Below, piece after piece: positions 63,201 through 64,000 of a stretch of DNA of 64,000 bases. Source of the DNA: Planctomycetota bacterium (GTDB taxonomy: Bacteria > Planctomycetota > UBA1135 > UBA2386); NCBI GenBank assembly GCA_021776805.1, contig JAJFFD010000129.1, positions 1-64,000 of the forward strand. Direction: 5' to 3'. The notes below the pieces were generated by a model. That model ran no database searches and was not told the origin of the DNA. It saw nothing but the letters and a program-made list of their open reading frames with translations. The translations under genes and the position numbers were made by a program. The first letter of the stretch is position 1. Every line of letters starts with the position of its first letter.

Positions 63201-63280
63201 CGGCCCATTGTCTGGGGTTCTCGGTTTGGCGCAATGCTGCAGCTCTCGCCCTGCCCCACGTGGTCGCTGGCACTAGGCAT
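63197..63280 (-). CDS. Possible 27-codon leader peptide upstream of the zinc-ribbon gene
   Basis: An ATG-started frame (ATG 63280) encoding MPSASDHVGQGESCS followed by 12 more residues, whose TGA overlaps the GTG start of the zinc-ribbon gene. Such overlap can couple translation. No homology is recognised; it may be chance. Confidence 0.2.
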   Translation of the reverse strand: MPSASDHVGQGESCSIAPNREPQTMGR

Positions 63281-63338
63281 CCTGGAAGCACCGCCATACT
63301 CTTTCGGTCTTCGCTAGCTCAGCACCCGGAGAGTTGCC

Positions 63339-64000
63339 GTGCGATTTGAATCCCGCTCCGCCATCGCAGCAATACTTGCCCTCACTTCCACGATCGCCGC
63401 GCAAGACCCAAGCTACACGACCATCGGGGCAGGCTGCCCGGGTAGCGCAGGCACCCCGACCCTTTCCGCGATCGGTGGACTGCCCCGCGTAGCCGAGACG
63501 TTTACTTCCCAGCTCACAAACGTCGGAGACATCGGCTTCGCCATCGGAATCACTGGGTTGTCCAACGCAAGCTGGGGAGTCGTGCCGCTGCCCGCAGACT
63601 TGACGCTAGTGGGCATGCCGGGTTGCCTTCTGTTCACTGACGTTCGCCGGCAGCAGGCTCTGTCGATCAACCAGGGATCGGCTGATTGGGAGTTGGAACT
63701 GCCGGTTGGACCTGAATGGCAGGGCACAACCTTCTACCAGCAGGCCTTCGTCTTGGATGACTCAGTGCCGGGATTGGGTGGCGTTATGTCCGACGCTGCG
63801 GAAGGCGTGATTGGTCTTAGCCTGACTGAGGCGCCGCAGGTTGCCGTTGCATTTCCTCCACCCTGCTCCACAACCGAAAACGACTACGTGGTCGTCCGGG
63901 GAACGGCTACAGACTCCGATGGGATCCAAGCTGTGATGGTGAATGGAGTCCTCGCTCTAACTAGCGACGGATTTGCGAACTGGCAAGCGACTATCCCGCT
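63339..64000 (+). CDS. Secreted multidomain protein with planctomycete-type domain and glucodextranase-B/Ig-like domain (partial, runs off the window)
   Basis: At least 220 residues, open at the right edge. GTG 63339 has GGAGAG 5 bases upstream. The signal peptide is RSAIAAILALTSTIAAQ. The first mature domain (~25-165) has IGAGCPGSAGTPTLSAIGGLP, LPADLTLVGMPGCLLFTD, WELELPVGPEWQGTTFYQQAFVLD and SDAAEGVIG, closely parallel to the C-terminal domain of the S8 protease at 33934. Then a Glucodextran_B-like / bacterial Ig-like domain starts (TENDYVVVRGTATDSDGIQAVMVNGVLAL). Probably an extracellular surface protein. It is on the opposite strand to the element genes, so it may be backbone or cargo. 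Confidence 0.8.
   Translation, partial: MRFESRSAIAAILALTSTIAAQDPSYTTIGAGCPGSAGTPTLSAIGGLPRVAETFTSQLTNVGDIGFAIGITGLSNASWGVVPLPADLTLVGMPGCLLFTDVRRQQALSINQGSADWELELPVGPEWQGTTFYQQAFVLDDSVPGLGGVMSDAAEGVIGLSLTEAPQVAVAFPPPCSTTENDYVVVRGTATDSDGIQAVMVNGVLALTSDGFANWQATIP

Noticed and set aside
63313-63385. tRNA-like look on the plus strand (GCTAGCTCAG ... TTTGAATCCC ... CGCC)
   Set aside because: Acceptor, D and T stems do not pair at standard spacing, and a well-supported GTG start with ribosome site lies inside it.

Overview
The window looks like chromosomal DNA of a Planctomycetota-type Gram-negative bacterium (by eye GC-rich, about 60%), probably a marine or environmental lineage. This is inferred from gene content, not from a marker gene. 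The signs are an ECF-like sigma factor overlapping a transmembrane Ser/Thr kinase, a second very large kinase beside an FHA/GAF sigma-54 activator, MBOAT/SGNH acylation genes, an Arg/Gln-rich EF-hand protein, a DUF5916 barrel protein, and a C-terminal domain of planctomycete type shared by two secreted proteins (33934-36648 and 63339-64000). Genes are densely packed, often with 1-4 base overlaps and GTG or TTG starts.

Layout: 0-14.3 kb is housekeeping and envelope DNA: an outer-membrane barrel-like protein, two membrane glycosyltransferases and a GT4 enzyme, BtpA, YchF, a dual CDGSH Fe-S protein, a 1211-residue protein with a pore-less voltage-sensor-like domain, ProS, a BtuF-like binding protein and a metallophosphoesterase. 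14.4-19.5 kb is a divergent signalling pair (FHA-GAF-sigma54 activator and degenerate-motif kinase). 19.5-25.2 kb holds ChaN-PDZ, a YfcC transporter, exonuclease III, a retropepsin-like PDZ protein and a YdjM-type membrane protein. 25.2-33.6 kb is a tightly packed five-gene minus-strand operon: sigma factor, kinase, 948-residue repeat protein, SGNH-like protein, MBOAT acyltransferase. 33.9-46.2 kb holds a subtilase, thioesterase, leucine-type dehydrogenase, lipoproteins, a GH113-like hydrolase, YgiQ, glyoxalase, PepA and the EF-hand protein. 46.4-57.6 kb holds DUF5916, a nucleotide-sugar cluster (Gmd/Fcl facing HddA/GmhA/degenerate HAD), PilT, RNase D and a ZIP-permease fusion.

From about 57.69 kb the character changes. 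A 3' fragment of a tRNA-Asp(GTC)-like gene, with its own terminator on the chromosomal side, is followed by a tyrosine recombinase and a run of small minus-strand genes: excisionase-like HTH, unknowns, a membrane protein, a phage-type 'KKQSSRWQ' protein, a two-gene unit with a membrane-anchored GAF-like protein, and a zinc-ribbon protein. This is an integrative element whose far end (the intact tRNA copy) is not seen before the window ends. The window closes inside a secreted multidomain protein with the planctomycete-type domain and a glucodextranase-B/Ig-like domain.

The most interesting leads are the sigma/kinase/repeat-protein/SGNH/MBOAT operon (possibly regulated acylation of a surface polymer), the two-gene GAF-membrane cargo of the element (possible defence or sensing), the pore-less voltage-sensor giant, the heptose-cluster HAD protein that has lost its nucleophile, and the ZIP-permease fusion.
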